Below are positions 13,788-22,873 of a stretch of 56,430 bases of DNA, one piece after another. Source of the stretch: DMER64 sp964600385 (GTDB lineage Bacteria; Bacteroidota; Bacteroidia; Bacteroidales; UBA932); NCBI GenBank assembly GCA_964600385.1, contig CAZRJC010000012.1, forward strand, positions 1 through 56,430, given 5' to 3'. Position 1 is the first letter of the stretch, and each line of letters starts with the position of its first letter. The position numbers and the translations under genes are program-made. The notes under the pieces are model-generated. The model searched no databases and had not been told where the DNA came from. It saw only the letters and a program-made list of their open reading frames with translations.

Positions 13788-16163
13788 TTATTCTTTGCGT
13801 AAGCATTTTATTGGGTTTTCATTGGCAGACCGTATACAGCCTATCAGCACTACAAAAAGTATCACAAACAGCACGAAAAGAGATCCGTACAGGAAAATAT
13901 CTGCCGTAAGCGAAACCTTTTTGGCAAATTGTTCCAGCCATCTGACCGACACTACCCCGGCTAAAACACAACCTGCAATCGTTGCCGGTATTGAAATTTT
14001 CAAAACATCGACCATAAAAAGCCTTACAATATCGTTAATTTCTGCTCCATTGGTTTTGCGCAGGGCGATTTCCCGGCGCCTACGGTTTGTTTCGTCTTTC
14101 GTATACCCAACGAGTCCTGCCAGTGAAATCAGGACAGTGATGATCCCGCCTATCATGACCGAATTGCGGAACCTTCTTGATCCGGAATAGGCGTTCCGTA
14201 TTTCGGCAGAGTACGAGAGGACTTCAATATCTTTGTCCGGCATGGCTTTTTTTATGATATCGTAAACTGCTTTTGTACTTTCAGAATCTATATCATGTAA
14301 TTTCACAAGGATATATTCGGTGTATAGTGAGCTGGGGTCATGATGGAAAAGCACACTGGGACGCTTGTCCACACCGGTAAGGTTGCCTATCTGGATGTCT
14401 TCGTAAACACCGCATATTATAAATGCATCTTTTGGATCAGCTGACTGGCTGTGTTCGGTAACAAATATATTTCTGCCAATAGCTCCGTCACTCCAGTCAG
14501 CAAATTTATCCATTTCTGTCAGGAATGCCCTGCTCACGGCCACCTCGGTAGGATTTCCGGGTGCATGCCCCTCAATGAATGGAATTTCCATGAGTGTAAA
14601 GAAATTATCGCTTGCCCAGTACAAGTCGGCAATATTAAACAAATCATTGGTGGGGTTTTCCGGCAGTCGGATGTTATTCCCCGACGCATAATACAACGGG
14701 ATGGTAGCGCACGTGGAAACCTCACTCACCCAGGACATGCGTTTGAGTTCTTCTACAGCCTGTTGTTGCAGGATATCATCGGTCCCGGAAGTACTGCAGA
14801 AAAGCACATTTTTATAGGCATATCCGGGATCGTCATTGACCATTAAGCGGTATTGCCTGCCAATGACAATAAGCAAAACTACAAGAAATGCCGCAGCCAT
14901 GAACTGGATGAACAAAAGGCCGAGTTTCCAGGATCTGCGCGATTCCCTGAAATCCCTGAAAGCGGCTGCAACCGGGATGCGTTCAAACATGAGTGAAGGT
15001 ATGAGCCCCGAGGCTAAAAACACCAGAACCACGATTCCGGCCAAAATGAGTATAGCCTGTAGGGTAAACATACTTTCAAGCCGGTTATCCAGAAGCTCCT
15101 CTATAGTGCCTCTGAAGGCAAGGATAACTCCTGCAACTACCAGTAGCGAAAGTACGATATGTACCAGTGTTTCGGACAGCAGAATACCTCTGATCTGTGC
15201 ACCCTGAGCTCCGTAGCATTTTCTGACTCCTACCTCTTTGGTCCTTCTGATAAGCGAAGAGATCACCACAAGGATATAATTCATCACAGCCGTGAATATT
15301 AATGCGAAAGCAAGCAGCGAGAGTAATCTGTTCATTCTTATCACCTCGGGGGTTCCGCTATGCAATTCGGTAAAAGGCTTAAGAATATAAGTCAGTTTTT
15401 TCCCTTCAGCTTCGAGTTCATCAATAGGCTGATGCCGTTTTTGCATCTCATAGATGGCCGTGTCCAGACTTTCGGGATCTACACCCGGGGCCAGTTTGAC
15501 ATATGCACTGTACCGGTCATTGCCCAGCCAGTTCTCACGGCTCCATTTTGACCAGGACTCGAGTGATACCAGTATGTCGTATTGAATAACTGAATTTTCC
15601 GGAACATCTTCAAAAACACCTCCTATGGTAAAGACAACCTGTGGCATATCGTCACGAAAAATGCTTTGACCCATTACGGCATCTATCCCTCCCATGTTTT
15701 CTGCAATGGTCCTCGATACCATAATGTAATAGGGACGGGACAGAACATCTTTTGCATTCCCTGCCAGTACAGGACGGGGAAACATATCCAGAAAGCAGGT
15801 GTCTGCAAGAAGCATTTCACCGGTGTAGCGTTTTTTGTCCTGGGAAAAGAACACAGGAGTGCCAAAGTAGCGGGTTGTCCGGGTTGCCAGGATCACTTCC
15901 GGGATTTCATCCATCATAGCCGGGGCAATTGCACCGCTTACCCGATTGTGTTCTCCCGGATCCTGTCCGGGAGATGAATACCAGGTCTGAACTGAAAAGA
16001 TTTGTTCTTTCCCGGGATAAAAATCTTCATAGGAAACTTCAAAACATACCTTGGCTGTCAAAATCAACCCCACGGACAAGCCTGCCCCCAGAGAAAGAAT
16101 TTTTATGAGATTGTTCTGCCCTTTGGCAAAAAAATTACGAAGCGCTCGCTTTAGATTTTTCAT
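13788..16163 (-). CDS. MacB/FtsX-type ABC permease
   Basis: The 791-aa inner-membrane protein has the duplicated FtsX layout: a first membrane segment near residues 20-42, a large periplasmic domain (about 45-275), three membrane segments (about 285-400), another segment after SRRSWKLG near 427, a second periplasmic domain (about 450-670) and three final segments, ending NPIKCLRKE. Such permeases work by mechanotransmission, pushing periplasmic substrates through TolC-like channels. The GVRKCYGAQGAQI and ALRKTNGAEINDI motifs mark the two coupling regions. Its start overlaps the acyltransferase end by 29 bases. Members of this group export peptides, siderophores or lipids; the substrate here is unknown. 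Confidence 0.92.
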   Translation of the reverse strand: MKNLKRALRNFFAKGQNNLIKILSLGAGLSVGLILTAKVCFEVSYEDFYPGKEQIFSVQTWYSSPGQDPGEHNRVSGAIAPAMMDEIPEVILATRTTRYFGTPVFFSQDKKRYTGEMLLADTCFLDMFPRPVLAGNAKDVLSRPYYIMVSRTIAENMGGIDAVMGQSIFRDDMPQVVFTIGGVFEDVPENSVIQYDILVSLESWSKWSRENWLGNDRYSAYVKLAPGVDPESLDTAIYEMQKRHQPIDELEAEGKKLTYILKPFTELHSGTPEVIRMNRLLSLLAFALIFTAVMNYILVVISSLIRRTKEVGVRKCYGAQGAQIRGILLSETLVHIVLSLLVVAGVILAFRGTIEELLDNRLESMFTLQAILILAGIVVLVFLASGLIPSLMFERIPVAAAFRDFRESRRSWKLGLLFIQFMAAAFLVVLLIVIGRQYRLMVNDDPGYAYKNVLFCSTSGTDDILQQQAVEELKRMSWVSEVSTCATIPLYYASGNNIRLPENPTNDLFNIADLYWASDNFFTLMEIPFIEGHAPGNPTEVAVSRAFLTEMDKFADWSDGAIGRNIFVTEHSQSADPKDAFIICGVYEDIQIGNLTGVDKRPSVLFHHDPSSLYTEYILVKLHDIDSESTKAVYDIIKKAMPDKDIEVLSYSAEIRNAYSGSRRFRNSVMIGGIITVLISLAGLVGYTKDETNRRRREIALRKTNGAEINDIVRLFMVDVLKISIPATIAGCVLAGVVSVRWLEQFAKKVSLTADIFLYGSLFVLFVILFVVLIGCIRSANENPIKCLRKE

Positions 16164-17253
16164 TTTTAATTATTCGGTTAAACAGGACACCGGTCCAAAA
16201 ACATATGGGGACTGCTAAAAGACAAACACCGACTATCTTAAGACATGGGGAAACAGGAAGACTTTCCAATTCAAAAGTAGACAGTACAACGATCAATGGA
16301 TGTATAATGTATGCGGGATAACTCGCCCTGGACATTGCTGTGACAAAGTTATTAGGCCGGTTCAGATAATCTCGTGCCAGTAAGGTGAAATAAAAGCAGA
16401 AGCCCACGCATACAAATGGTTCCCACATGGCATAGAACAAGGCAGATTTATTCCATCCTCCGTTGAAGGAAGACATATCCGTTCCTGCATTCTGCATCAT
16501 TACGACCATTAATACCAGTATGGCTGCCACAGAAAGGTAGAACCATGGTTTGGATTGCCTGAGTGTAAACTTTTCTAACCAGTGACGGCGCGCAGCTACT
16601 ATGCCGACTATATACATGGCAATGTATAAAGGAAAGTATCCGAACTGCAGGCCAAAGAAGTTCTTTCCGGTCGGATAACCCAGTCTGACCAGGAAAGCTG
16701 TTATGCCTGTCCCCAGGATAAAAAGGATGATTCCTAATCCTGAAGGCATTTTGGCCAAATACTGCCCGGAATTTCCATGCCCTCTGAACTTCATATAAAA
16801 AGCATAAAGTAATTCAAATATCAGTAAGGTGAGCACGAACCACATGGGGCCCGGTCCGGGCTCGCGGCTTATCAGATGCCATGTTATCTGCAGCCAGGAA
16901 ATGTTCTGTCCGGTATGATTCAGAACAAACCAAACGACGGTGGGGTGAATAAGCAGAATGTAGATAATCAGAGGAATACCAAGTCTTACCAGCCTGTCTT
17001 TAATAAACTTGCCAAATCCCTTCCTTTCGTACGAAGCAGGCATTAATAACGCCGAAATGAGGAAGAAGAAGCTCATAAAATAGGCCTGGTCTATGGTCAT
17101 GAAGAATGAAAGCAACATTTGGGCAGAACCCGAGGCGCTTTCCGGCGATACGTAATACCACCCGCCCGAGGCGCCGAACGCTATGGCCGTATGGTGGAAA
17201 ATTACCAGAATAGTCAGAAAGATGCGGATTCTGTCCAGATAATATGCTCTCAT
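16135..17253 (-). CDS. Acyltransferase-3 family membrane protein
   Basis: The 372-aa integral membrane protein starts RAYYLDRIRIFLTILVIFHH, where the paired His resembles the active site of acyltransferase-3 (OafA/NodX-like) proteins. About ten membrane segments follow, ending near residue 360. These enzymes move acyl groups such as acetyl or succinyl onto sugars, lipids or peptides at the periplasmic side of the membrane. It lies inside the export operon, overlapping the permease start by 29 bases and separated from the membrane fusion protein by one base. This suggests that the exported molecule, or its envelope acceptor, is acylated. That link is inference from the operon. Confidence 0.88.
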   Translation of the reverse strand: MRAYYLDRIRIFLTILVIFHHTAIAFGASGGWYYVSPESASGSAQMLLSFFMTIDQAYFMSFFFLISALLMPASYERKGFGKFIKDRLVRLGIPLIIYILLIHPTVVWFVLNHTGQNISWLQITWHLISREPGPGPMWFVLTLLIFELLYAFYMKFRGHGNSGQYLAKMPSGLGIILFILGTGITAFLVRLGYPTGKNFFGLQFGYFPLYIAMYIVGIVAARRHWLEKFTLRQSKPWFYLSVAAILVLMVVMMQNAGTDMSSFNGGWNKSALFYAMWEPFVCVGFCFYFTLLARDYLNRPNNFVTAMSRASYPAYIIHPLIVVLSTFELESLPVSPCLKIVGVCLLAVPICFWTGVLFNRIIKNEKSKASAS

Positions 17254-17254
17254 A

Positions 17255-18505
17255 TCAGTCCAGAATTAAGATCTCGTTATCTCCATAATTGTCATAACTG
17301 GAAACTATCACTTTCTCGCCGGGTTGCAGGCCTTCCAGTACTTCGTAATATTGTGGATTCTGGCGTCCGATACGTATAGCGCGTTTTTGAGCTTTAGCCC
17401 CATCTTCAGACAAAACATAGATCCAGGTTCCTCCGGTCTTCTGGTAGAATGCCCCTCTGGGAATTATCACAGCCTCAGTGGGTTGTCCAAGTTCCAGGTT
17501 AATATAATAAGTCTGTCCCGTACGGATGTTGTCGGGTTTTTCCCCGGAGAAACGAAAATCGGTTTTAAACTGGCCTTCACGAACCTCGGGATACACTTTG
17601 CTCACCACAAGGTCAAAGACGGAAGACTGACGTTCAAAAGTCGCAGCCAGTTCAGGGCGAACGCGATCGATATAATGCTCATCGATATTCGCTTCAATTT
17701 TGTAGGCCGACAGATCGTTTATCTGTCCGATTTTTGCGCCCGACATGACCGATTGCCCGAGTACCACGTCCAGCGACCCCAATTGTCCATCAATGGGTGA
17801 CTTGACATTCAGATTTTCTACTCTTTCACGAATGAGTTTCATACTGCGGCGCATGCTCTCAAGGCTTTCTTCCATGTTTTCTACCTGGATAGAGCGATAT
17901 ATTGAGTCTTGTTTCTGACGTTCCATAACCAATTCGCGACTGCGTACGGCAAGTTCCCAATCCTCTTTTGCCTGCAGGTAATCTTCCCTGGCAATCATCT
18001 TTTCCTGATACAAACGCTCGTTCTGACGATACTTCCTTTCCTTCCTTTCCACATCGAGATTCAGTTGCAGGCGGTTCTGCTGCAGGGTAAGTTTTTCCTG
18101 CTCCATTGTAACCAGCGTATTCCTCAGGAAGTTTTCCTTCTCGGCGAGTGACGCCTCGCTTTCAAGGATCTGCAGGTTGAGTTGGGAATTGCTCAGACGG
18201 ACAATCACATCGCCTCGTCTTACAGTGGCTCCCTCTTCCACTACCTTCTCTTCCACTACGCCTCCTTCCAGGGGAGCCAGCTGAATAGTGGTAATGGGTT
18301 GAACCTGGCCGTTAACACGTACAAAATCGTTGAACTGGCCCTCTTTGGCGTCTCCCACAATAATGGAACGACTGTCAATGCGCAGCGATGCCTGGTGATT
18401 TCCAAAGATCAGCCATACCAGGAAGGCGATAAGCAATCCGCCTCCTAAAATATAGGGTAGGTGTTTCTTTTGAATTCCTTTTTTCTTTTCAATTACTCTG
18501 TCCAT
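17255..18505 (-). CDS. MacA-like membrane fusion protein
   Basis: Periplasmic adaptor between the MacB-type permease and the TolC-like channel. The 416-aa protein has an N-terminal anchor (LPYILGGGLLIAFLVWLIF, about residues 19-37), a barrel-sandwich half (GQVQPITTIQLAPLEGGVV), a long alpha-helical hairpin at about 115-235 rich in coiled-coil heptads, a second lipoyl half (VKSPIDGQLGSLDV), and C-terminal beta domains ending GDNEILILD. It lies between the tolC-like gene and the acyltransferase, one base before the latter. The roughly 107-base gap from the tolC-like gene holds a strong stem-loop, which may tune the ratio of channel to adaptor. Confidence 0.92.
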   Translation of the reverse strand: MDRVIEKKKGIQKKHLPYILGGGLLIAFLVWLIFGNHQASLRIDSRSIIVGDAKEGQFNDFVRVNGQVQPITTIQLAPLEGGVVEEKVVEEGATVRRGDVIVRLSNSQLNLQILESEASLAEKENFLRNTLVTMEQEKLTLQQNRLQLNLDVERKERKYRQNERLYQEKMIAREDYLQAKEDWELAVRSRELVMERQKQDSIYRSIQVENMEESLESMRRSMKLIRERVENLNVKSPIDGQLGSLDVVLGQSVMSGAKIGQINDLSAYKIEANIDEHYIDRVRPELAATFERQSSVFDLVVSKVYPEVREGQFKTDFRFSGEKPDNIRTGQTYYINLELGQPTEAVIIPRGAFYQKTGGTWIYVLSEDGAKAQKRAIRIGRQNPQYYEVLEGLQPGEKVIVSSYDNYGDNEILILD

Positions 18506-18538
18506 AGTATTTAATTTTTACTTTTTTCTCCCTAATAT

Positions 18539-18586
18539 CCTCCGGTTGCCGATTTTACTTTTTCCACATCACCCGGCAACCGGAGG
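18539..18586. promoter_or_regulatory. Strong stem-loop between tolC-like and adaptor genes
   Basis: CCTCCGGTTGCCG (18539-18551) pairs perfectly over 13 bases with CGGCAACCGGAGG (18574-18586), around a 22-base loop. No T-run follows leftward, so it is more likely an mRNA-stability or processing element within the operon than a full terminator. Confidence 0.6.
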
Positions 18587-18612
18587 GCCAACATTCATAT
18601 TAACTCTAAAAT

Positions 18613-19959
18613 CTAATCCTGATTTATGTAAGAAGTTCCCTGGTAATAGCCTACAACACGTTTCTTTATAAGGTAAGTGAGCGCCGAGTTAAGTTTTTCG
18701 GCTTTTGCTGCAAGAGCCTGGTTGGAGCTGGTTTGCAGTTCCAGAACACTCAGCAGGCCTTCTTCGTATTTGCGCTGGTTTGCCTTATGGGCCATTTCCT
18801 GTGCTGCCACGCGTTTATCTGCCTGAACGAATTCTTTGGCACTTCCTTCCATATCCTGGACCGCACGTGTGATCTCACTTTCTATCTCCTTAAGTTTTTT
18901 ATCTCTTTGTGCCTCTGCTATCTGAAGTGCATTCCGCATACGACCCACTGTACTTTGCCGGTTTAACCTTCCAAAGATCGGAATGCTCATGCCAACCTGG
19001 ATGTATTCTCCCTGACGGTTTTTCATCTGGGACGCAAAAGGATCGGCATTGGCGGCCTGCCCCAGCGCGGTAATATAACCGGTTGAATAACCGGCCTCGG
19101 AATATATATTCGGTAAAAGTTTCCATTTGGCATTATGCAGGTTAATCCTGGCGGTTTTCACATCGAATTCGGAAACTTTTACAGCAGGCAGAAAATCCAG
19201 TGCCGACTGGTAGATCTGACCGGCTGTGACGGATCCGGCAAAAGGATCGGCTATCTGAGAAAACGTGGTATCTATAACGAGCTCCCGCTCAGAAGGAAAA
19301 AACATTTTTTCCTTCAGGGAAATCAGTTCAGATTCCATAAGGTTTTCCTCGCGTACCAGATTATAATCATTGGCTGCCACCTGAGCCTCCACCTGCAATA
19401 CATCGGCATAACTCTTGAGCCCCAGTTCTTCGAGCACCCTGGTGTTTTTCAACGTTGTCTGACTTTCTGACAATTGCTCGCGGCACAGTTGTACCATTCC
19501 TTTTCTGTAAAGTACATTATAGTATGATTGCATTATGGTAAGACATAAATTATCTTCCACCTGCCGGGCCTCTTCTACACCTGATAACCGGGCAATCCGG
19601 GTAACCTTATACTTATCAACAACGGTAAATCCATTGAAAATAGTATAGTTACTGTAAATGGCGTATGAATTGCTGAACGAATTGACGTTAGAATAAGTAT
19701 TTGTTTCCGGGTCAATGGAGCGACCGAAACTTGTGTATGCGTTGACGTTGCCGTTTACAGAAGGCACAAATTCAAGGTAAGCGTCCCGGTGGTCCAGCCG
19801 GCGATTGTCGTTGGTCAATTCCTGGATCTTCGTTTCGGGGGAATTTTCTATTGCATAAATCATACAATCCCTCAATGTCCAGAGCTGTACTTCCTGCGCA
19901 ACGGATCTCAGTACGTTAATAAAAATTAAAAAGGTAATCGTTAATAAGATTCTTCTCAT
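18613..19959 (-). CDS. TolC-family outer-membrane efflux channel
   Basis: Forms the outer-membrane tunnel of the tripartite exporter. I place the start at ATG 19959 (MRRILLTITFLIFINVL, then RSVAQE), which gives a normal signal peptide and 448 aa, the usual TolC length; the longer frame to 20232 adds about 90 residues unlike the family. Two OEP repeats are visible, each with long helices (about 30-215 and 235-435); motifs include LRDCMIYAIENSPE and the AALDFLPAVKVSEF-like second repeat opening. It is the first gene of the operon and diverges from the Gate-domain gene at 20123. The 163-base gap must hold its promoter, although no exact TAnnTTTG was found on the - strand. Confidence 0.92.
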   Translation of the reverse strand: MRRILLTITFLIFINVLRSVAQEVQLWTLRDCMIYAIENSPETKIQELTNDNRRLDHRDAYLEFVPSVNGNVNAYTSFGRSIDPETNTYSNVNSFSNSYAIYSNYTIFNGFTVVDKYKVTRIARLSGVEEARQVEDNLCLTIMQSYYNVLYRKGMVQLCREQLSESQTTLKNTRVLEELGLKSYADVLQVEAQVAANDYNLVREENLMESELISLKEKMFFPSERELVIDTTFSQIADPFAGSVTAGQIYQSALDFLPAVKVSEFDVKTARINLHNAKWKLLPNIYSEAGYSTGYITALGQAANADPFASQMKNRQGEYIQVGMSIPIFGRLNRQSTVGRMRNALQIAEAQRDKKLKEIESEITRAVQDMEGSAKEFVQADKRVAAQEMAHKANQRKYEEGLLSVLELQTSSNQALAAKAEKLNSALTYLIKKRVVGYYQGTSYINQD

Positions 19960-20087
19960 GATCAACTTTGTTTTCAAAAACATTGCGCCAAAAATGTGCC
20001 AATAGGTATAATTAATTGTTATATTGATATTTAGATAAATATATAATTTCTTGTGATGTCTAATTTTTTTACAGTGACGTAAAAATT

Positions 20088-20115
20088 TTTGACGTTCAAA
20101 AAAAATGTAACTTTG
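20088..20115 (+). promoter_or_regulatory. Bacteroidota-type promoter for the Gate-domain gene
   Basis: TTTG at 20088-20091 and TAACTTTG at 20108-20115 (TAnnTTTG), with the ATG at 20123 only 7 bases later, so the leader is very short. Confidence 0.65.
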
Positions 20116-20122
20116 TCCGCTC

Positions 20123-21067
20123 ATGAAAAACGTGAAAGAAAGAATTGTACAGTCCGTTAAATCGGTCATTCCCGGAGCCCTGCGTACTATCTGGTGGCTG
20201 GTTAAAATTATGCTGATTGTTTCCTTTGCCATTATGCTGCTGAACTATTTTGGCATAATAGCCCTGATCTCACAGTATCTTACCCCTGTTTTTTCATGGT
20301 TCGGATTACCGGGGGAAGCTTCTCTGGCTTATGTTTCGGGCTATTTTGTCAATTGCTATTCTGCACTGGCTGTAATGGCCACCCTCAATCTGGATATCAG
20401 GACAACAACCATTCTTGCCGTAATGATACTCTGCGCGCATAATATTCCTCTGGAAACTGCCGTACAAAAGAAAACGGGAACTTCGGCCATACGCATGGTA
20501 ATTGTAAGGACATTGTCTTCACTTTTTCTGGGATGGGTGTTAAACATCATCCTTCCAGGAGAGGCGGTTAGTCAGGTGGCAGAGTACGTAGAGGCGGAAA
20601 AATTACCTTTTCTTAATACCCTGGGTAACTGGCTGGTCGACACATTAAAATTAGTCGTGCCCATGGTTCTGCTGGTTTTCTCCCTTACTATTTTTCAGCG
20701 ATTATTGTCTGAGTTTGGCGTGATCCGTTACATTGCCAAATTTCTGAGACCTGTAATGAAATTCTTTGGTCTGCCTCCCAAAACTGCCTTTCTGTGGATC
20801 GTGGCCAATATTCTCGGATTGGCCTACGGAGCAGCCGTAATGATAGACGAAGCCCGCGAAGGTAAAGTGTCACGGAGTGATATCGACTTGCTAAATCATC
20901 ATATTGGCATATCGCACAGCAACCTGGAAGACCTGATACTCTTTTCTGCCATAGGAGGCATGATGCCCTGGATGCTTTTCTCAAGATGGGTCATGTCCTT
21001 CCTTTTAGTATGGGAACGACGACTCGAAAGATTCCTTGCAAAACATATCAAAGACCGGGAGCTTTAA
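20123..21067 (+). CDS. Nucleoside-recognition/Gate-domain membrane protein
   Basis: The 314-aa polytopic protein has two copies of the Gate (nucleoside recognition) fold, about residues 20-130 and 165-290. Each has several membrane segments, with conserved-looking GLPGEASLAYVSGYFVN and GLPPKTAFLWIVANILG at matching places in the two halves. This fold occurs in SpmA/SpmB, YjiH-like proteins and the FeoB core; despite the name, the substrate is unknown for most members. It stands alone: divergent from the tolC-like operon and followed by about 300 bases holding palindromic repeat D. An ion or nucleoside transport role is only suggested by the family. Confidence 0.8.
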   Translation: MKNVKERIVQSVKSVIPGALRTIWWLVKIMLIVSFAIMLLNYFGIIALISQYLTPVFSWFGLPGEASLAYVSGYFVNCYSALAVMATLNLDIRTTTILAVMILCAHNIPLETAVQKKTGTSAIRMVIVRTLSSLFLGWVLNIILPGEAVSQVAEYVEAEKLPFLNTLGNWLVDTLKLVVPMVLLVFSLTIFQRLLSEFGVIRYIAKFLRPVMKFFGLPPKTAFLWIVANILGLAYGAAVMIDEAREGKVSRSDIDLLNHHIGISHSNLEDLILFSAIGGMMPWMLFSRWVMSFLLVWERRLERFLAKHIKDREL

Positions 21068-21192
21068 GCTGGGATCTATCTGCGCCACCTTTTCAAACAA
21101 ATTTGTAAATACCAAGTAAACAGGCTTATACAAATCGCTGCTTAAGTTTGGCGCACTTATCTCCCACCTTGCTGCGCCAAAAACCGCAAAGA

Positions 21193-21306
21193 AAGAACAT
21201 CACAAGCAATTCAGATAAGGGAAACCTCGCGCCCGCGGAGGGAAGGACCCATTGGCGTCAGCCAATGGGAGGTGTTTCCCGTTCTGAATAGCTTGTTCGG
21301 GTTCTT
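21193..21306 (+). repeat. Palindromic repeat D (solo copy, forward)
   Basis: AAGAAC (21193-21198) and GTTCTT (21301-21306) close the structure. The arm CAAGC-A-ATTCAGA faces TCTGAAT-A-GCTTG, and the inner stem is CCCATTGGC/GCCAATGGG with a GTCA loop. Compared with copies B and F, the arm changed on both sides together (AAGAT/ATCTT becomes AAGC/GCTT), preserving pairing. It lies between two rightward genes; the rest of 21068-21380 holds only the promoter of the next cassette. Confidence 0.85.
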
Positions 21307-21357
21307 AAACGGGTAGAAGCTGCACCATTTGGCAGCTTCAATAGGAGATAAAATACT

Positions 21358-21365
21358 TATCTTTG
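21358..21365 (+). promoter_or_regulatory. -7 promoter element of the HPr-kinase-like cassette
   Basis: TATCTTTG fits TAnnTTTG. A TTTG at 21328-21331 is the only upstream match and is spaced rather wide (26 bases). The likely transcript start, about 21370, supports the ATG at 21381 over the TTG at 21363. Confidence 0.55.
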
Positions 21366-21380
21366 TGGTTTCGGTACACT

Positions 21381-22271
21381 ATGCCACAACAACTCTTCTA
21401 CAACATTGCCGGGCACTGCATTTCGATTGAAACTCCCAATGCAGAAATCACTGCAGGTCTTATACCTGCATTCCGGTCATTTCGGATTGAGCCTGACAAT
21501 AACAGGATTAAGCCGTACCAGAGTGTAGAACTGCTTTTCAGGCTTTCCGGCGATAAGAATATCCCCATTCCCGGTGTTGGTCCGGCTGATACGCTCGTTG
21601 TGGAAGGAGTAGAATTTGTTGTATATCAAACAGAGACGGGGATAACGGTTTCCATGCAGATTAAAGACAAAAAGTACCTTTTGCAGATGTCGCAAGACAG
21701 AAAAACTGCAACAACTGACCTCTCCCTCACTCAGCATCATGAAGGGTACTTCCTTACATATATTCTTCGCACCGCTTTTGGAATAGCCTCGGCTTACCAC
21801 AAAACACTGAAAATCCACGCATCGGTCATTAAAAAAGACGGAAAAGCACTTGTTTTTCTCGGAAAAAGCGGAACCGGTAAAAGCACTCACAGCCGCCTGT
21901 GGCAGGAATTTGTACCCGGATGCACGCTGCTCAACGATGACGAACCGCTGGTGCGACTGACCGACGATGGATTGGTTTGGGTTTACGGCGCACCATGGAG
22001 CGGCAGCACCCCTTGTTATTTAAATGAAAAGGCCGAGGTGGCTGCCTTTGTACAACTTAAACAGAGTCCTGAAAATGAACTGAGGCCTTTAAAAGCCGTA
22101 GAGGCATTTAAGGTACTGTTTCAGTCCGCATCCGTTTTACGCTCCGCTCCTCAACACAGGGATTGCATTATTTCACTGATATACGAAATATTGGAAAAGG
22201 TACCGTTCTACCGGCTGGACAACCGTCCGGACTATGAGGCAGTGAGTTTGTCCAAAACATTATTGATATAA
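21381..22271 (+). CDS. HPr-kinase-like P-loop protein of a RiPP-type cassette
   Basis: The 296-aa cytoplasmic protein carries an HPr-kinase-type P-loop, FLGKSGTGKSTHSRLW, at about residues 157-172, and LLNDDEPLV, like the HprK second catalytic motif, about 20 residues later. The N-terminal half is not an HPr(Ser) kinase domain. Such HprK-related proteins accompany PqqD-like proteins in peptide-modification (lasso-type and other RiPP) clusters, where one characterised relative phosphorylates the peptide. Here it is followed at once by S24/S26-peptidase-like, PqqD-like and nucleotidyltransferase genes. I choose ATG 21381 (MPQQLFYNIAG) because the promoter overlaps the earlier TTG. Peptide kinase activity is inference. 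Confidence 0.8.
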   Translation: MPQQLFYNIAGHCISIETPNAEITAGLIPAFRSFRIEPDNNRIKPYQSVELLFRLSGDKNIPIPGVGPADTLVVEGVEFVVYQTETGITVSMQIKDKKYLLQMSQDRKTATTDLSLTQHHEGYFLTYILRTAFGIASAYHKTLKIHASVIKKDGKALVFLGKSGTGKSTHSRLWQEFVPGCTLLNDDEPLVRLTDDGLVWVYGAPWSGSTPCYLNEKAEVAAFVQLKQSPENELRPLKAVEAFKVLFQSASVLRSAPQHRDCIISLIYEILEKVPFYRLDNRPDYEAVSLSKTLLI

Positions 22272-22277
22272 AATTGG

Positions 22278-22844
22278 TTGGCATTGGATATCAAGACAAT
22301 AAACAACGAATTATTCTTCAAGGAGGTAGCTGACAGGATTGCCGCCGATGTACGTATTCTTATTCGCGCAAAAGGAAACAGCATGCTGCCATTTATCAGG
22401 GATAACAGAGATGAAATAATTCTTGAAAAGCCCCGGGACAGTTCTTTCCGCCGGGGCCGCTTGTTGCTTGTAAGACTGGCGGACGGAAAATACGTAATGC
22501 ACCGTTTGCAGAAAGTAAAAGGGAATTATGTCTTTTTACGTGGTGATGGCAACATTTCAGCCGTAGAACGCTGTACATTCAAGGATGTTATTGCCGAGGC
22601 AACTGAAATTCTGCGCGTGCCAAAAACAGTTTGCTGCGCAAACACCAACTCCGACTCCAACCCCATGTCCGTGCACGAAGGGAAATCGGCACACAGAGGA
22701 ACAGCGGAACAAAGAGGAACATGGGTGCGGGCGGGTAGCTTCCGTTGGAATCTGTACCGGTTTTTGTGGCCCCGGAATGCTTTTCTGCGCCGCATTTGCC
22801 TCGGCTTTTACAGAAGAATTCCCCTTTTGCAGAAATTGATTTGA
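22278..22844 (+). CDS. S24/S26-peptidase-like protein, non-ATG start
   Basis: The core reads as the Ser-Lys peptidase fold of LexA and signal peptidase I: AKGNSMLPFIRDNR holds the nucleophile Ser, and the KYVMHRL stretch has a Lys-and-His context near the general-base position. The 188-aa protein has a charged insert near residues 120-155 and no obvious membrane anchor. No ATG exists between the previous stop (22269-22271) and the catalytic motif, so translation must begin at TTG 22278 or TTG 22284. Spacing of 6 bases from the HPr-kinase-like gene suggests coupling. In this cassette it might cut a peptide leader; it could also be a degraded regulator of the LexA type. Confidence 0.7.
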   Translation: MALDIKTINNELFFKEVADRIAADVRILIRAKGNSMLPFIRDNRDEIILEKPRDSSFRRGRLLLVRLADGKYVMHRLQKVKGNYVFLRGDGNISAVERCTFKDVIAEATEILRVPKTVCCANTNSDSNPMSVHEGKSAHRGTAEQRGTWVRAGSFRWNLYRFLWPRNAFLRRICLGFYRRIPLLQKLI

Positions 22845-22873
22845 AAATTATACCTCATTTTTAATAAGTGTTT

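Noticed and set aside
19960..20232. Longer N-terminus of the TolC-like protein
   Set aside because: The extra 90 residues do not fit TolC and overlap the divergent Gate-domain gene and its promoter; a proper signal peptide starts at 19959.
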